A DNA stretch of 64,000 nucleotides from Verrucomicrobiota bacterium. GTDB lineage: Bacteria > Verrucomicrobiota > Verrucomicrobiia > Opitutales > UBA953. Every line of letters begins with the position of its first letter. Position 1 is the stretch's first letter. The DNA lies in contig BJHS01000010.1 in assembly GCA_014193315.1 (NCBI GenBank), positions 1 through 64,000 on the forward strand, given 5' to 3'. Of this stretch, positions 47,793 through 57,971 are shown in pieces. The position numbers were made by a program, and so were the translations under genes. The notes below the pieces were generated by a model, which did not search any database, was not told the origin of the DNA, and saw only the letters and a list, made by a program, of their open reading frames with translations.

Positions 47793-48709
47793 TTGGCAGG
47801 CGTCTTCTTCTTCTCCGTCGCCGCCTTGGCATCCGCCTTCTCCTCTTCGGACATCTTACGGCCAAAGAGCGAATTCATCTTGTCGTCCAAGGAGGCGCCA
47901 GCCGGACGGGTCGGCGAAGGCTTGGTCGCCGGGGAGGCCGAGGAACCTCCCGTGCTCGGGGCCGGGGGGGTGACCGGGGGCTTCGGGGCGGGGATGACCG
48001 GGATCGGGGCGATCGGGGCCACGTAAACGGGGGCGGACTTGAAAGGCGGCGGCACCTTGCTGCCGGCGTCGATCACTTCCTGGATCTTCTTGCGGACGAC
48101 GGCATCGAAGTCCGTCAGACGATGGTCGATCTCGAACTGGAGACCCTGGGCGCGCACCAGCAAGGCGCCATCACCGAGGACTTTCGAGATCTGCAAGGTG
48201 GTGCCGACGTCGAGAGGGATGTCGGCGACCTTGGCACCCTTCTCCATGAGCGTGGTGCTGGTGGCGGTGGTCACCGCGACGGCGGCCGGCCAGAAGAGCG
48301 GGCGTCCGTTGAGCAAGGTGAAGTCGAGTTTCTCGTCGCTGGCGGGCTTGGCGGCCTTCACGGGCTCGGCGGGCTTTTCCTCGACCTTGGCGACGGGCTC
48401 CACGGGTTTCGCCGGCTCGGCGGCGGTTTCCTTCATCGGGGTCTTCGCGACCGGTTCCTCGGTCTTCGCGGGCTCAGCGGGTTTTTCCTCAACCTTGGCG
48501 ACGGGCTCCGCCGGCTTCTCTTCGACCTTGGCGACAGGTTTTTCCGGCTCGGCCGGCTTGACCGGCTCGGCCTTCACAACCGCCACCGGACGGTTGTCGG
48601 GATGATTGTTCACCGTCACCGAGAACGTCGGGAGGAAAAGCAGGATGCCAACGGCGCCAAAAACGGCGCCGAGGAGGAAGACGAGGAGGCCTCGGACGAA
48701 TGCGAGCAT
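47789..48709 (-). CDS. Membrane-anchored repeat-rich protein, unknown
   Basis: A 306-residue protein with an N-terminal helix (FVRGLLVFLLGAVFGAVGILLFLP). Residues ~45-130 are built of Lys/Glu/Pro/Ala repeats: EKPAEPVAKVEEK occurs several times with small variants. Then a small domain follows (~140-225): DFTLLNGRPLFWPAAVAVTTATSTTLMEKGAKVADIPLDVGTTLQISKV, which resembles an SH3-like region. The tail is Pro/Ala-rich and ends with a charged SLFGRKMSEEEKADAK. The repeated spacer may cross the periplasm as a rigid Pro/Lys rod, as in TonB. It lies between guaB and xth, in one transcript. No function is assigned. Confidence 0.75.
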   Translation of the reverse strand: MLAFVRGLLVFLLGAVFGAVGILLFLPTFSVTVNNHPDNRPVAVVKAEPVKPAEPEKPVAKVEEKPAEPVAKVEEKPAEPAKTEEPVAKTPMKETAAEPAKPVEPVAKVEEKPAEPVKAAKPASDEKLDFTLLNGRPLFWPAAVAVTTATSTTLMEKGAKVADIPLDVGTTLQISKVLGDGALLVRAQGLQFEIDHRLTDFDAVVRKKIQEVIDAGSKVPPPFKSAPVYVAPIAPIPVIPAPKPPVTPPAPSTGGSSASPATKPSPTRPAGASLDDKMNSLFGRKMSEEEKADAKAATEKKKTPAK

Positions 48710-48729
48710 GGGAAGAGAGGGGACGAGTA

Positions 48730-50304
48730 TCAGGAGCCGGCCTTGATTTCAATCACGTCGTGCGGCGCGGCCTCACGCTGACCGGCCGGGGTGACCCTGA
48801 TGTAACGGGCTTTGGCCCGATGTTCCGCCAAATTCTGCGCCCCGAGGTAGCCGAGGCCACTCTGGACCCCGCCGGCCAAGGTACCGAGGACTTGGTCCAC
48901 GGAACCGGAAACCTCCTTGAGGGCCTCGATCCCTTCGGCGGCGACCTTGTTGAATTTGCCACTGGCGGAATGGCCGTAACGGGCGGCGGAACCCTTGCGC
49001 ATGGCCTCATGCGAACCCATGCCCCGGTATTCCTTATAGGTCTTGCCGTTGATCTCCATCAGCTTGCCCGGGGCCTCGCGGCTACCGGCCAGGAGACCGC
49101 CGAGGATCACGGCGTCGGCGAGCGTGAGCGCCTTGACGATGTCACCTGACTTGGTGATGCCGCCGTCGGCGAGGATGCGGACGCCCTTGCGGGCCGCGGC
49201 ACGGGAAGCGACGTAGAGCGCGGTGAGCTGCGGGATGCCGACGCCGGCGACGATCCGCGTCGTGCAGATGGAGCCGGGGCCCTGGCCGATCTTGACCGTG
49301 TCCGCGCCCGCGGCGGCGAGGAACTCCACCCCTTCGCCGCTCGTGACGTTGCCGGCGATGAGGGTCAGACCCTTGTGGGCCTTGCGCAGCAGGCGGATGG
49401 CCTCGCCGACGCCTTTCGTGTGGCCGTGGGCGGTGGAGATGGCGAGCGCATCGGCGCCTTCCTCGACGAGGGCGGCGGCGTGGGCGAGGAAACGGTCGCG
49501 GTCGATCTCGCCGTCGGCGCGGCGGGGGACCGAGACCGCCACCCCTACCCGCAGGCGGAAGTGGCTATCGCGCGTGGGCCGAACATGCGCGCGGGACTCC
49601 TCGGAAATCCGCTCGATGTCGCTCAAGGTGAAGAGGCCGCGGAGGCGGTTCTTGGCGTCGACGACGAGGAGTTTGTTCTGGCCCACGTGGTCGGAGAAGA
49701 GACGGTCGGCGGTGGCGATGGGGTCCTTGCCGAGGTCCTTCTCAAAGACGCTGAAGACCTGGGCGCGCGGGGTCATGACGGCGGCGACCTTGCGCTGGCC
49801 GTGGCGCTCCTTCACGGCGCTGCCGGGCAGGAGGCCGAGCAGGACGTTGTCAGGACCAGTGACCGGGAAGGTGCTGAACACGAGGCCATCGTGCTCGATG
49901 CGGGCAAGCACCTCGGCGATGGTGTGATCCGGCGAGACGACCGCAGGGTCGCCGATCATCCCGTGGATGTGGTTCTTGACGCGGCGGACCTCGCTCAACT
50001 GGACAGCCTCGGCCATGTTGTAGTGCAGGAGCCCCAGGCCACCGTTGAGCGCCATGGCGATGGCCATGCGGTGCTCGGTGACCGTATCCATGTCGGAGGA
50101 CACGATCGGGAGCGAAAGCGGCAAGGCGTCGGAGAGGGAGGAATCCAGCCGGGTCATCCGCGGGAGGACCTCCGAGTAACGGGTGGCCAGCGAGACGTCA
50201 TCGTAGGTCAGGCCTAGCCCGGCGTTGGCCGGGAAAAACCTGTCGGCGGACAGGTAGAAGCGTTCATCTAGGGAAACGCGGCCCGGGGATTTCGAGGAGG
50301 CCAT
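48730..50304 (-). CDS. guaB: Inosine-5'-monophosphate dehydrogenase GuaB
   Basis: I start at ATG 50304 ([16 protein letters not shown]), giving 524 residues. The barrel begins with [12 protein letters not shown] and [25 protein letters not shown], is interrupted by two CBS domains (~120-235), and resumes. The catalytic loop is [15 protein letters not shown] with its Cys; the flap has [19 protein letters not shown] with the Arg-Tyr dyad that marks IMP dehydrogenase rather than GMP reductase. In [13 protein letters not shown] the usual Asp of I-D-S-(S/A)-H is a Ser, which is odd because that Asp contacts the cofactor. It converts IMP to XMP with NAD in guanine synthesis. Followed closely by the repeat-rich gene. 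Confidence 0.9.
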   Translation of the reverse strand: MASSKSPGRVSLDERFYLSADRFFPANAGLGLTYDDVSLATRYSEVLPRMTRLDSSLSDALPLSLPIVSSDMDTVTEHRMAIAMALNGGLGLLHYNMAEAVQLSEVRRVKNHIHGMIGDPAVVSPDHTIAEVLARIEHDGLVFSTFPVTGPDNVLLGLLPGSAVKERHGQRKVAAVMTPRAQVFSVFEKDLGKDPIATADRLFSDHVGQNKLLVVDAKNRLRGLFTLSDIERISEESRAHVRPTRDSHFRLRVGVAVSVPRRADGEIDRDRFLAHAAALVEEGADALAISTAHGHTKGVGEAIRLLRKAHKGLTLIAGNVTSGEGVEFLAAAGADTVKIGQGPGSICTTRIVAGVGIPQLTALYVASRAAARKGVRILADGGITKSGDIVKALTLADAVILGGLLAGSREAPGKLMEINGKTYKEYRGMGSHEAMRKGSAARYGHSASGKFNKVAAEGIEALKEVSGSVDQVLGTLAGGVQSGLGYLGAQNLAEHRAKARYIRVTPAGQREAAPHDVIEIKAGS

Positions 50305-50397
50305 GTGTGGTCGGTTTCCCCAAAGGGTGTAAGGGTGCCCCCCGAAGGCTGGCAATTTGTTTTTGCGGCGGGGGCCCGTTTAGCGAACATCGGACGG

Positions 50398-51345
50398 ATG
50401 AACGGGGGCAAAATCGACTTCTTACGTGTCCGGCGGCGTTTCCGACGGCCGCTACTGACCGGTCGCGGCCCCGTGGAGGCAGTCGACCGACTCCTGCTCC
50501 GGGCCGAGACCGCCGAGGGCGTGGGCTACGGCGAGGTCGCCCCTTGGCCAGGTTTCCCGACCGAGACGATCGAGCAGGCGGTCGAAGTCATCCGCTCCGC
50601 CCAAGGCAATCTCGGGCGTTTGCGCGCCGTGGCCGAGGCCGCGGGCGAGGCCCTGCCCTGCTTACGCGCCGCGCTGTCCTCGTGTGCGCATTGGACCGAA
50701 ATCGCGGGATTCACCGGCCACCTCGCGTGTGCCGGACTGGCCGAGCGCGCGACGAGCGCGGCGGTCGGCGCGAAGGTGACCGAAGGGTTCGCCACCGTGA
50801 AGGTGAAACTCGACGCCGCGATCAGGCCGGATGACGTGCGCGGCATCCTGACGAGCGTGCCCGCGGTACGCCTGCGACTGGACGCCAACGGCGGCCTCGA
50901 CCTCGCCGCGGCGCGCACGTGGACGGACTTCGCCCGCGCCGAGCCGCGGGTCGACTTCCTCGAGCAACCGCTGCCCGTCGGCCATCCGGGTTACGCCTCG
51001 CTCGGCGCCGACCAGGTCGCCCTCGACGAATCCTTCCTCACGCCCGCCGGCGTCGACTGGGCCGGCCCGGTGGTGGTGAAGCCGTCGCTCGTGGGCGACT
51101 GGGATGCCTTCCGCGCCTGGCGCGCGGCGCGCCTTGGGTCGGTCGTCTACTCTTCCGCCTTCGAGACGGCCATCGGTCGACAAGCCGCGCTCTGGCTCGC
51201 CGCGCAGGATCCGGCGGCGGGCACCGTGGGCTTCGACACGTTGGGCCGCTTTGAACGCGATGGCCGCGATCGCCACGCCGGCGGGCCCTTGGTCCGGGGC
51301 TTACTCGACCTGAACTGGAACGACTTCTGGAAAGAACTCGCATGA
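50398..51345 (+). CDS. menC: o-Succinylbenzoate synthase MenC
   Basis: ATG 50398 (MNGGKIDFLRVRRRF) gives 315 residues. It is an enolase-superfamily enzyme: capping domain 1-90 with GYGEVAPWPGF, then the barrel. VKVKLD has the KxK pair, RLDANGG and DFLEQPLP supply metal ligands Asp and Glu, ALDES another Asp, and VVKPSLVGD the opposite Lys. This set matches OSBS enzymes, which dehydrate SHCHC to o-succinylbenzoate in menaquinone synthesis. The next gene encodes the CoA ligase of the following step, overlapping by 4 nt, which supports the name. Start upstream in the track is rejected as guaB leader sequence. Confidence 0.9.
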   Translation: MNGGKIDFLRVRRRFRRPLLTGRGPVEAVDRLLLRAETAEGVGYGEVAPWPGFPTETIEQAVEVIRSAQGNLGRLRAVAEAAGEALPCLRAALSSCAHWTEIAGFTGHLACAGLAERATSAAVGAKVTEGFATVKVKLDAAIRPDDVRGILTSVPAVRLRLDANGGLDLAAARTWTDFARAEPRVDFLEQPLPVGHPGYASLGADQVALDESFLTPAGVDWAGPVVVKPSLVGDWDAFRAWRAARLGSVVYSSAFETAIGRQAALWLAAQDPAAGTVGFDTLGRFERDGRDRHAGGPLVRGLLDLNWNDFWKELA

Positions 51346-52541
51346 ACGGGGTCGCCGTCTTCCACCGCGACCACGCGACCTTCCTCGCCGCCGTCGCCAC
51401 GGCCTGGGGCGCGGAAGAGCCCGTGTTCCTCGGCAATCCGCACTGGGGCCCCGAGGAGCTGGCCGAAGCGATGCGACTGATACCGCAGGGCACGACCGTG
51501 GTCGGGATGGAGCTCACCCCGATGGGGCCGGCGCCGGCGGGGTGGCCGGCCAACTGGCGCGGGCGCACGATGATCCCGACCGGCGGGACCGGCGGGCGGG
51601 TGAAGTTCGCGGTCCACGACCCGGCCTCGCTGGCCGCGGCGGTCCGCACCTTGGTCGACTTCCTGAGCGCACGCGGGCTGGGCCCGACGTTGCACGGGGC
51701 GACCCTCACGCCGCCGTGGCATGTCAGCGGGCTGATGCCGTTCGTGCGCGCCGCGTTGACGGGTGGGCGGCACGTGACTTTGGACGGACGGTTCCCGGCC
51801 GAAGGGCGCTTGCCCAGCGTGGACCTGCCCACCGATGGCACGCACATCGCCTCGCTGGTCCCTGCGCAGCTGATGCGCTTACTGGCGCGGCCTGAGGGCG
51901 AAGCCTGGCTCCGGCGTTTCAAGGTCGTGCTTCTCGGCGGGTCGGCGGTGCCGCCCGCGTGCCTCCGCGAAATCCGCGACCGCCGCCTGCCCGTCTACCT
52001 TACCTATGGGATGACGGAGACCGCCGCCGCGTGCGTGCTCTGCCCGCCCGAACGGCTGTGGAAGAACCAGCCACCGCGCGGGACCCCGCTGCCCGGCGTG
52101 CGTCTCGGGCTGGACGGAGACCTCCTGACTATCGCGACGCCCGCGCTCGCCGTCGGGCTTTGGCCGACGGAGCACTTCCCCTCGGCGGGCCTCCGCACGC
52201 AAGACCGCGCGGAAATAGCCGCCGATGGCACCGTGCGCATTCTCGGGCGGGCCGACGAAGTAATCGTCACCGGCGGCGAGAAGGTCGACCCGGCGCGCGT
52301 GGTGGCCGCGCTGGCTTCCGTGGCGACCGTCCAAGTCCTTGGCTTACCCGACCAAGCCTGGGGTGAACGCGTGGTGGCGCTGGTCGTGGGCGAGCCATCC
52401 CTCGAGCCGGCATTACGGCTCGCGGCCGAGCGACTCGAACCGGCGGCCCGGCCGAAAGCCTACGCGTTTGTCACGGAACTCCCGACCGACGCGCGCGGCA
52501 AGTTCGACCGCGCGGCGGCGCGGGCGGCGTTCAGGGCCTAG
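51342..52541 (+). CDS. menE: o-Succinylbenzoate-CoA ligase MenE-like
   Basis: A 399-residue ANL-superfamily adenylating enzyme. The P-loop [13 protein letters not shown] is the (T/S)GTTGxPK motif in modified form; [16 protein letters not shown] is the YGxTE motif; [22 protein letters not shown] is the hinge and C-terminal domain; [10 protein letters not shown] holds the catalytic Lys. At ~400 residues it is shorter than general acyl-CoA ligases (~520) but near to the size of short MenE proteins. It activates o-succinylbenzoate with ATP and CoA. It overlaps menC (ATGA) and converges on kdsA with a 4-nt overlap. Other men genes are not in the window. Confidence 0.88.
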   Translation: MNGVAVFHRDHATFLAAVATAWGAEEPVFLGNPHWGPEELAEAMRLIPQGTTVVGMELTPMGPAPAGWPANWRGRTMIPTGGTGGRVKFAVHDPASLAAAVRTLVDFLSARGLGPTLHGATLTPPWHVSGLMPFVRAALTGGRHVTLDGRFPAEGRLPSVDLPTDGTHIASLVPAQLMRLLARPEGEAWLRRFKVVLLGGSAVPPACLREIRDRRLPVYLTYGMTETAAACVLCPPERLWKNQPPRGTPLPGVRLGLDGDLLTIATPALAVGLWPTEHFPSAGLRTQDRAEIAADGTVRILGRADEVIVTGGEKVDPARVVAALASVATVQVLGLPDQAWGERVVALVVGEPSLEPALRLAAERLEPAARPKAYAFVTELPTDARGKFDRAAARAAFRA

Positions 52542-53332
52542 GCGCGGACCGCTTTCCAGACGCGCAAGCAGGACTCCACGAGCGCCGGGAAATCCGCGAG
52601 GGGCACTTGCGACGGGCCATCCGAGATTGCCTTCCGGGGGTCCGGGTGCGTCTCCATGAAGAGGCCATCCGCGCCCGCGGCGAGCGCGGCCTTGGCGAGC
52701 ACCGGAACGTATTCGCACTGACCGCCGGAAGAGCCGCCGGCCGCGCCGGGGAGCTGCACCGCGTGCGTCGCGTCCATGATGGTCGGGTGACCGAAGCCGG
52801 CCATGATTGGGAAGGAGCGCATGTCGACGACTAGGTTCTGGTAACCAAACGTCGTGCCGCGGTCGGTCTGCCAGATCTCGGCAGCCTGGGCACCCTCGAG
52901 TTTATCGACCACGAAACGCATCTCGAACGGCGAGAGGAACTGGCCCTTCTTCACGTTGACGACCTTACCGGTCTTGGCGGCGGCGACCAGGAGGTCGGTC
53001 TGACGGCACATGAAGGCCGGGATCTGCAGCACGTCGACGACCTTGCCGACGGTCTCGCACTGCTCGGGGCCATGGATGTCGGTCAGCACCTGGAAGCCGT
53101 AATCCCGCTTCACCATCGCGAGGAGGTCGAGGCCCGCCTGCAGGCCGGGGCCACGGTCACCACCGAGCGAGGTGCGGTTGGCCTTATCGTACGAACCCTT
53201 GAAGATGATGTTCAGCTCCGGGTGGCGGGCGGCCAGGGCCTTGAGCTCCGTGGCGACGGTCCGGCAATTGGCCTCCGACTCAAGGGAGCAAGGTCCGGCG
53301 ATGAGGAGCAGACGGCGCTTATCGTGCAGCAT
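52538..53332 (-). CDS. kdsA: 3-Deoxy-D-manno-octulosonate-8-phosphate synthase KdsA
   Basis: A 264-residue DAHP/Kdo8P synthase-fold enzyme. The opening [12 protein letters not shown] with Cys marks the metal-dependent class (the metal-free class has Asn at that place). Then [57 protein letters not shown] and [29 protein letters not shown] follow. It condenses PEP with arabinose 5-phosphate to Kdo 8-phosphate for lipopolysaccharide. This supports an outer membrane with LPS in this organism. It stands alone, ending against menE. Confidence 0.94.
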   Translation of the reverse strand: MLHDKRRLLLIAGPCSLESEANCRTVATELKALAARHPELNIIFKGSYDKANRTSLGGDRGPGLQAGLDLLAMVKRDYGFQVLTDIHGPEQCETVGKVVDVLQIPAFMCRQTDLLVAAAKTGKVVNVKKGQFLSPFEMRFVVDKLEGAQAAEIWQTDRGTTFGYQNLVVDMRSFPIMAGFGHPTIMDATHAVQLPGAAGGSSGGQCEYVPVLAKAALAAGADGLFMETHPDPRKAISDGPSQVPLADFPALVESCLRVWKAVRA

Positions 53333-53381
53333 ACGGCAGGATAGGACGGGCCGCGCCCTCAGGGCGAGCCGGAAGGAGCGC

Positions 53382-55106
53382 TCAGCGACCCAGCCAGCGG
53401 AGCACCTCGGGCAGCGGGCGCGTGTTGAGCACCTGCGCCTTCGTCAACCAACCCTTGCGGGCGATACGCACACCGTGGGCGGCGAAGGCCAGCTGGTCGA
53501 TATGGTGCGCGTCCGGATTAATCGAGCACAGCACGCCCTTCTCGGCCGCACGGCGCCACCAACGCCAGTCGAGGTCGAGACGCCAGGGGTTGGCGTTGAG
53601 CTCGATGATCGTGTCGTTGGCGGCCGCGGCGTCGATGACCTTCGCGATGTCGACCTCGTAGGGCTCGCGCTTGTTGAGCAGGCGGCCGGTGAGGTGCCCG
53701 ACCATGTCGACGTGCTCGTTCTCGATGGCCTGGATGATCCGGGCCGTCTGGGCCTCGCGGTCCAAGGTGAAAAGGTTGTGCACCGACGCGACGACGAAGT
53801 CCAGGCGGGCGAGGACGTCGTCCGCGAAGTCGAGCGTGCCGTCCTTGAGGATGTCGACCTCGCTGCCGGCGAGCACGCGCACACGGTACCGTTTCGAGGC
53901 GTTGAGCGCAGCGATGTCCGCGAGCTGCTTCGCCAGGCGCGCCTCGTCGAGGCCGCCCGCCTGGAAGCTGGACTTCGAGTGGTCCGAGATGCCGAGGTAG
54001 TCCCAGCCGTGCGCCTCGGCCGCGGCCGCCATCTGCTCGAGCGTGTGATCGCCATCGGACTCCGTGGTGTGGTTATGGAAGACGCCGCGCAGGTCGGCGA
54101 GCTCGACGAGTTGCGGGAGCTGGCTGGCTTCCGCCGCGTCGATCTCGCCGTTGCCTTCGCGGAGCTCGGGCGGAATCCACGGTAACCCGAGCGCCCGGAA
54201 GACCTCCTCCTCGCTCCGGGCGCCCGGCGCGACGGCGTGCTCGTCGACGGGCTTGAAGCCCCACTCGCTCATGCTCAAGCCGCGGCCGAGCGCACGGTGG
54301 CGCATGGCGACGTTGTGCTCCTTGGAGCCGGTGAAGTGATGGAGCGCGAAATAGAACTGCTCGGCCGGCACGACGCGCAGGTCGGCCTGCAGGCCGTTCT
54401 CGAAGCGTACGCTGGACTTCGTCTCGCCCTGCGCGGTGACCGACTTGACCCCGGGGTAGGCGACGAACCAATCCATGATCGGCTTGGGCTCCGACGAGGC
54501 CACGAGGAAGTCGAGGTCGCCGACGGTCTCGCGGGCGCGGCGGAGCGAACCGGCGGATTCGGCCAGCGAGACCTGCGGGAGCGCGCGCAGGCCGGCGAGG
54601 ATCGGCTCGGCGATGGCGGCGGCTTCGTACCAGCGGTGACGCTTGCCGTAGGCGATGCGGTTCGTGATACCCTCGAGGATCTTCTCCTGCGTCTTCGCGC
54701 CGAAGCCTTTGAGCTCGGCGACGGCGCCGGCTTCGCAAACCGCCTTCAGTTGCGCGAGATCCTCGACGGCGAGCTGCGTCCAGAGCGCGCGGACCTTCTT
54801 CGGGCCGAGGCCCGGAATCTGCATCACCTCGAGGAGCCCGGCCGGAATCGAGGCCTTGAGCTTCTGGTGGAAAGGCAGGACCCCGTCGCGCCGGAGCGTC
54901 GTGATCTTATCGACCAACGCTTCGCCCAGTCCGGGGATGTCGGCGAGTTTGCCGCTCGCGATGACCTCGCCGAGGTCCTCGGTCATATTCTCGAGGATGC
55001 GGGCGCCGGCGGAGTACGCGCGGATCTTGAACGGGTTTTCCCCGGTCAGCTCCATGAACGTGGCGATCTCGTCGAGGACGGACGCGATGTCGTTTTTTTC
55101 CATCAT
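53382..55106 (-). CDS. polX: Family X DNA polymerase with PHP domain
   Basis: A 574-residue bacterial/archaeal-type PolX. The N-terminal 8-kDa-like and HhH region ([53 protein letters not shown]) is followed by the nucleotidyltransferase palm with [18 protein letters not shown] (GS and DxD). The C-terminal PHP domain (~335-574) has [25 protein letters not shown], and NAEHVDMV-like [10 protein letters not shown] and HHIDQLAFA with metal-binding His/Asp. Such enzymes fill gaps and have 3'-5' exonuclease and AP activities in base-excision repair. It starts inside the gmk stop (ATGA), last gene of a five-gene operon. Confidence 0.95.
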   Translation of the reverse strand: MMEKNDIASVLDEIATFMELTGENPFKIRAYSAGARILENMTEDLGEVIASGKLADIPGLGEALVDKITTLRRDGVLPFHQKLKASIPAGLLEVMQIPGLGPKKVRALWTQLAVEDLAQLKAVCEAGAVAELKGFGAKTQEKILEGITNRIAYGKRHRWYEAAAIAEPILAGLRALPQVSLAESAGSLRRARETVGDLDFLVASSEPKPIMDWFVAYPGVKSVTAQGETKSSVRFENGLQADLRVVPAEQFYFALHHFTGSKEHNVAMRHRALGRGLSMSEWGFKPVDEHAVAPGARSEEEVFRALGLPWIPPELREGNGEIDAAEASQLPQLVELADLRGVFHNHTTESDGDHTLEQMAAAAEAHGWDYLGISDHSKSSFQAGGLDEARLAKQLADIAALNASKRYRVRVLAGSEVDILKDGTLDFADDVLARLDFVVASVHNLFTLDREAQTARIIQAIENEHVDMVGHLTGRLLNKREPYEVDIAKVIDAAAANDTIIELNANPWRLDLDWRWWRRAAEKGVLCSINPDAHHIDQLAFAAHGVRIARKGWLTKAQVLNTRPLPEVLRWLGR

Positions 55107-55696
55107 GGGCGACGGGCCTTCTCGGCGAGGTAGATGCTTTGCAGCGCGGCGAAGTCGGCGGCGCGGCTCCCGCTCTCGACCAGGTGCTGGTAGGCCCCCG
55201 CGTGCCGGATCTCCTCCTCGGCGGCGGCGACCCGCCGGGCGATTTCATCGGCGGGGTCGGTCCCGCGACCCGTGAGCCGGCGCAGCAACTCGGCGTGGTC
55301 GCTCACCCGGATGAAGACGGTGACGAGCGCGCCCGCGAGGCGCGGGTCGGCGGCGCCTTGCGCGCGGATGGTCGCGGCGCCTTGGACGTCGACGTTAAGC
55401 AAGGCGTCGAAACCAGCGTCGAGGTGCCGACCGACATCGGCCGAGCGCGGCCCGTAGAGGTTGCCGTGGACTTGGGCGTGCTCGAGGAAGACGCCGGCGG
55501 CGACCTGCCGCTCAAAGTCCGTGCGCGACAGGAAATGGTAATCGACGCCGTCGACCTCGCCCGCGCGGGGGGCTCGGGTCGTGCACGTGATCACGCGGCG
55601 GATCGCCGATGGGTAGGCCTCGGTCAGCCGGGAGCACAGGGTGGTCTTGCCGCTGCCGGCCGGCCCCGAGACGACGATCAGAAGGGAGCGGCTCAC
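55103..55696 (-). CDS. gmk: Guanylate kinase
   Basis: I choose GTG 55696 ([21 protein letters not shown]), which overlaps the previous gene's stop (GTGA) and gives 197 residues, normal for Gmk. The P-loop is GPAGSGKTT, followed by [27 protein letters not shown] (GMP binding) and [14 protein letters not shown]. It converts GMP to GDP with ATP and so links guaB output to GTP. The track start adds ~45 residues with no conservation. Secure. Confidence 0.93.
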   Translation of the reverse strand: MSRSLLIVVSGPAGSGKTTLCSRLTEAYPSAIRRVITCTTRAPRAGEVDGVDYHFLSRTDFERQVAAGVFLEHAQVHGNLYGPRSADVGRHLDAGFDALLNVDVQGAATIRAQGAADPRLAGALVTVFIRVSDHAELLRRLTGRGTDPADEIARRVAAAEEEIRHAGAYQHLVESGSRAADFAALQSIYLAEKARRP

Positions 55697-56232
55697 GCCA
55701 GGTGGAAGGATTGGTAGACGCACGCTAAGCCGAGGCCGCAGAAGAGCGCCCCCAGCACGCGGTGCCGGAAGGTCGACGCGAGAACCCAGTCGCACTGCTG
55801 CACGAAGGCGGGGGGCGAAGAAGCCCACCAGAGCCCGAAGATGACCAAGCAGCCGTAGCTGACCGACGCGGCCAGCAAACTGTAAGGCAAGTGCGTGTAG
55901 CCGGCGTCGAGCGTGTGGCGCGCGAGGAACATCATCAGGACCCCGAGGGAACGAACGGCCAAGAGGTCGGGCATGTACTTAAAGGTCGCGAGGCTCGCGA
56001 GGACGCCGACGACGAGCACGACGTTGCGGCTGATGCCGGCAAGGTCCGGTTCGGGCAAGAACCAGAGCCAAGCGACAAACCAGACCACGGCGGCGAGCCC
56101 AAGGACAGCGGTCGCGAAGCCCGAGCGGCGGAACGAACGCAGGACTTCGGCGCCGGTCCAGACAAGGAAGCCGCCGAGGAGCAGGACTGCAGCGAGCGCG
56201 TGGTAGGCTTGGGCAAGAGTCACGGCTCCCAT
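55693..56232 (-). CDS. Polytopic membrane protein of unknown function
   Basis: Start ATG 56232 (MGAVTLAQAYHALAAVLLLGGF) gives 179 residues; the track start at 56298 would overlap queG. Five or so hydrophobic helices are visible: AYHALAAVLLLGGFLVW, FATAVLGLAAVVWFVAWLWFL, NVVLVVGVLASLATF, SLLAASVSYGCLVIFGLWW, and HRVLGALFCGLGLACVYQSF. No catalytic motif is seen. Several Trp/Phe lie at helix ends. It stands between queG and gmk, overlapping gmk by 4 nt. The function is unknown. Confidence 0.7.
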   Translation of the reverse strand: MGAVTLAQAYHALAAVLLLGGFLVWTGAEVLRSFRRSGFATAVLGLAAVVWFVAWLWFLPEPDLAGISRNVVLVVGVLASLATFKYMPDLLAVRSLGVLMMFLARHTLDAGYTHLPYSLLAASVSYGCLVIFGLWWASSPPAFVQQCDWVLASTFRHRVLGALFCGLGLACVYQSFHLA

Positions 56233-56267
56233 TAGGACGAGGCCGGGGTCCGAGGCAACCCGTAGGT

Positions 56268-57275
56268 TCAGCGGGCGCGGAGGCGGTCGACCGACCACGC
56301 CGCATGCTCGGCGACCATCGGGTCAGCGTCGCCGAGCAATGCCTCAGCGGCGGGGAGATCGGCTGGCTGGCCGACATTGCCTAGGACCGTGAGCGCGTTA
56401 CGCCGCCAGCGGGCGAGCCCTAGACGCTCGACCGGCGTGCCGCGGAAATGGGCGAGGAACTGTTCGTCCGTCCAGGCCAACGTCTCGCGGAGCGGCGGGT
56501 GCGGGCGCGGGGCGAAATGGGCTTCGCGAGTGACCACGGCCCACTTGTTCCAGGGGCAGACATCGAGGCAGTCGTCACAGCCGAAGACGCGGTCGCCCAG
56601 TGCCTCGCGGTACTCGACGGGGATGGCCCCCTTGTGCTCGATGGTCAGGTAAGCGAGGCACTTGCGGGCATCCAGCTGATAGGGGGCGATGATCGCCGCC
56701 GTCGGGCAGGCGTCGATACAGCGCGTGCACGTGCCACAGCGGTCCGGCTCCTTGGCGGCGGAAACTTCGAGTTCGAGGGTCGTGAGGATGACCCCGAGGA
56801 AAAGCCACGTCCCCGCGCCGCGGTGAATGAGGATCGTGCTCTTGCCCTGCCAACCCAGCCCCGCAGCGGCGGCGACGGGCTTCTCGAGCACGGGCCCGGT
56901 GTCGACGTAGGGCTTTTGCTCGCCGCCGCTTTCGCGCATGACCTCGCAGAGTTGCGGTAGCCGGGCGAGGATCACGTCGTGGTAATCCGCACCCAGGGCG
57001 TACTTCGCGATGCGGTAGCCGGCGGGCGGGTGAGGCTGGTAGTAATTCAGCCCGACGACCACGAGGCTGCGCGCCTCGGGGAGGACTTTGCGGGCGTCGG
57101 TGCGGCGCGCGGGATCACGGGCCAGCCATGCCATGTCGCCGTGCATGCCATCGGCGATCCACTTCCTGAAATAGTCGGCCCGGACGTCGACCTCGACGGG
57201 CGCGACCCCGAAGGCGTCGAAGCCCAGCGCCTTCGCCGAAGCCTCGAGTCGCTGGCGGAGGGCGCGGGGGTCCAT
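56268..57275 (-). CDS. queG: Epoxyqueuosine reductase QueG
   Basis: ATG 57275 (MDPRALRQRLEASAKALGFDAFGVAPVE) gives 335 residues. The cobalamin-binding N-terminal domain includes DGMHGDMAWLARDPARRTDARKVLPEARSLVVVGLNYY. Two 4Fe-4S clusters follow: CGTCTRCIDACPTAAI and CDDCLDVCPWNKW. A C-terminal HEAT-like stretch (ALTVLGNVGQPADLPAAEALL) ends it. QueG makes queuosine from epoxyqueuosine in tRNA wobble position 34. It follows coaC after 5 nt and precedes the membrane protein. Secure. Confidence 0.94.
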   Translation of the reverse strand: MDPRALRQRLEASAKALGFDAFGVAPVEVDVRADYFRKWIADGMHGDMAWLARDPARRTDARKVLPEARSLVVVGLNYYQPHPPAGYRIAKYALGADYHDVILARLPQLCEVMRESGGEQKPYVDTGPVLEKPVAAAAGLGWQGKSTILIHRGAGTWLFLGVILTTLELEVSAAKEPDRCGTCTRCIDACPTAAIIAPYQLDARKCLAYLTIEHKGAIPVEYREALGDRVFGCDDCLDVCPWNKWAVVTREAHFAPRPHPPLRETLAWTDEQFLAHFRGTPVERLGLARWRRNALTVLGNVGQPADLPAAEALLGDADPMVAEHAAWSVDRLRAR

Positions 57276-57280
57276 CGGGC

Positions 57281-57829
57281 TCAGCCCAGGATCGACAGCA
57301 CGCGGCTGACGATCTCGTCGACCGGCGCGAGCTTCCCGAGGCCTTCGTACCCGCAAGCCAGCATGCCTTCGGCTGGCTCGACGATCGCGTGACCGCGGCC
57401 GCGGAGGGTCTTCAGGTTAGCCTGGGTCGCCGGGTGTTCGTACATCTTACCGTTCATCGCCGGGCAAAGGAGCACTGGGCCGCGGGTGGCGAGGTAGATG
57501 CTGGACAGCAGGTCGGGGGCCAGGCCGTGGGCGAACTCCGCCAGCACGTTGGCGGAGAGCGGCGCGACCAACAACAGGTCGGAGGTGTCGGCGATCTCGA
57601 TATGGCCAGGAACGGAATTCGCCCCTTCCGCCCAGAGATCGAACGCCACCGGACGGCGCGAAAGCACCTGGAGGGTCAGCGGGGTGATGAATTGCGTGGC
57701 ACCCTTGGTCATGACCACCTGAACCTCGGCGCCGTATTTGATGAGCTGGGAGGTCAGGTCGGCGGCCTTGTAGGCGGCGATGGAGCCGGTGACCCCGAGG
57801 GTGATGCGTTTGCCGACGAGTTGTGACAT
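57281..57829 (-). CDS. coaC: Phosphopantothenoylcysteine decarboxylase (CoaC domain only)
   Basis: ATG 57829 (MSQLVGKRITLGVTGSIAAYKAADL) gives 182 residues, an HFCD-family flavoprotein. GSIAAYKA binds FMN; PGHIEIADTSDLLLVAPLSANVLAEFAHGLAPDLLS carries the catalytic His and the flavin-binding segment; PAMNGKMYEHPATQANL and MLACGYEGLGKL (catalytic Cys) are typical. It decarboxylates phosphopantothenoylcysteine in CoA synthesis. Most bacteria have this fused to CoaB; here only the CoaC part is coded and no CoaB follows. First gene of the operon coaC-queG-membrane protein-gmk-polX, divergent from gnd. Confidence 0.92.
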   Translation of the reverse strand: MSQLVGKRITLGVTGSIAAYKAADLTSQLIKYGAEVQVVMTKGATQFITPLTLQVLSRRPVAFDLWAEGANSVPGHIEIADTSDLLLVAPLSANVLAEFAHGLAPDLLSSIYLATRGPVLLCPAMNGKMYEHPATQANLKTLRGRGHAIVEPAEGMLACGYEGLGKLAPVDEIVSRVLSILG

Positions 57830-57971
57830 GGCGGACCGCCAAGATGGGAGCGGTCCGGGATGAGGCGAGGGGAAAGGCGGCCGGACCGGCGCACAAGGGG
57901 GTGTTTTGCAGGAAAACGGGCGTTTTCTGGTTTGCCTTGCCCGCCCCCGGGGGTTCGCATTGGCACCTCTT

